NCBI RefSeq assembly: GCF_027497495.1
Contig: NZ_CP114205.1
Coordinates: 8,220,048-8,284,047 of the forward strand
Reading direction: 5' to 3'
DNA: 64,000 bases
DNA from: Streptomyces tubercidicus
GTDB lineage: Bacteria; Actinomycetota; Actinomycetes; Streptomycetales; Streptomycetaceae
Numbering within the stretch: position 1 is the stretch's first letter; each line of letters starts with the position of its first letter. The notes below the pieces were generated by a model that was not told the DNA's origin, did no database searches, and worked only from the letters and a program-made list of their open reading frames with translations. The position numbers were made by a program, and so were the translations under genes. This document shows, piece after piece, positions 63,923 to 64,000 of the stretch.

Positions 63923-63942
63923 AATTCGCCGTCAGGCGAATT
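63923..63942. repeat. GTCA-loop hairpin
   Basis: Perfect 8-bp arms AATTCGCC/GGCGAATT around GTCA. Confidence 0.9.
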
Positions 63943-63953
63943 GCGGGGCGTGA

Positions 63954-63971
63954 AAATTTCGTCAGAAATTT
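63954..63971. repeat. GTCA-loop hairpin, AT-rich arms
   Basis: Perfect 7-bp arms AAATTTC/GAAATTT around GTCA. Confidence 0.9.
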
Positions 63972-63976
63972 CTTTA

Positions 63977-63992
63977 GGGGCATTTATGCCCC
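63977..63992. repeat. Outermost hairpin of the replicon end
   Basis: 7-bp arms GGGGCAT/ATGCCCC with a TT loop (effective loop TTTA), followed by CCGCCCCC to the end of the window. Confidence 0.85.
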
Positions 63993-64000
63993 CCGCCCCC

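Larger units (their letters stand above)
63475..64000. other. Telomere-like terminal region with hairpin series (candidate linear-replicon end)
   Basis: The last ~525 bases contain at least nine short palindromes separated by 15-60 bases, ending in GGGGCAT/ATGCCCC and a C-rich terminus with one interrupting G. Most hairpins expose the same GTCA loop on this strand, and two internal ones have GCCA. Base composition turns clearly AT-rich between palindromes, unlike the rest of the window. In Streptomyces the strand shown here (3' end at the right terminus) is the one left single-stranded after replication, and folded hairpins guide terminal-protein-primed patching. Archetypal telomeres have GCA loops and well-known palindromes I-VII, which I do not recognise here, so this appears to be an atypical telomere. 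That position 64000 is the physical end is inferred. Confidence 0.75.

Noticed and set aside
1..64000. tRNA, rRNA or riboswitch genes
   Set aside because: I looked for tRNA T-arm and acceptor patterns and for known conserved riboswitch cores and saw none. A covariance-model scan would be decisive.
63475..64000. Archetypal Streptomyces telomere
   Set aside because: The well-known GC-rich palindromes with GCA loops are not recognisable, and the arms and loops differ. It is kept as a telomere-like end of another type.

Overview
The window reads as the right-hand end of a linear replicon (chromosome arm or linear plasmid) of a Streptomyces-like actinomycete. Coding regions are very GC-rich with G or C at most third codon positions, many starts are GTG, and genes overlap as ATGA or GTGA. 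The gene families are typical of Streptomyces: DUF2993, DUF5753, DUF6415, nSTAND1-WD40, RHS polymorphic toxins and WXG-like secretion substrates. The last ~0.5 kb turns AT-rich and is packed with short hairpins, most with the same GTCA loop, and finishes in a C-run. That is what the 3'-strand end of a protein-capped Streptomyces telomere should look like, but I do not recognise the common archetypal telomere palindromes in it.

Layout. 1-4802: urease operon ureB(partial)-C-F-G-D. 4997-12436: housekeeping-like genes: a DUF2993 lipid-binding protein, an exonuclease/endonuclease/phosphatase-fold enzyme, an AadA-like nucleotidyltransferase, a frameshifted Ser/Thr kinase fused to a solute-binding domain, and nitrobindin. 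12437-18620: eroded DNA with pseudogenes (SRPBCC, lamin-tail, DUF5753, DUF6415) around a compact three-gene WXG/ESX-like operon. 18621-23842: a large HTH-nSTAND1-WD40 protein, a small LuxR-type regulator and a phosphoribosyltransferase. 24-31.7 kb: transposase, WD40 and PD-(D/E)XK-like wreckage surrounding three small secreted or membrane genes, one of them bacteriocin-like. 31782-35311: a three-gene operon whose second and third products have the layout of the telomere-associated/terminal-protein pair Tap-Tpg. 35446-37312: a zinc-finger membrane protein and a broken Mrr-type nuclease. 37451-48173: a LamG surface protein, an RHS toxin with a zincin tip, and an overlapping candidate immunity gene. 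50232-55585: a trypsin/nSTAND1/WD40 protein with its small partner, then a P-loop kinase. 55841-59829: a broken STAND-type gene, a small membrane protein and an IS5-family element flanked by CTAG duplications. 60018-62881: a three-gene operon with a sigma-factor-like protein, read inward from the telomere. 62882-64000: no gene, then the telomere-like hairpins.

The most interesting combination is the unusual telomere-like end together with the Tap/Tpg-like operon 29 kb inward. The large protein of that operon carries, in order, residues resembling family-B DNA polymerase motifs A, B and C. These may be the cis and trans parts of a telomere-replication system different from the classical one. 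This is inference from motif order and context; no similarity search was possible.

Many genes here are broken by single-base indels, several beside G runs. This fits subtelomeric decay, but sequencing error cannot be excluded from the sequence alone.
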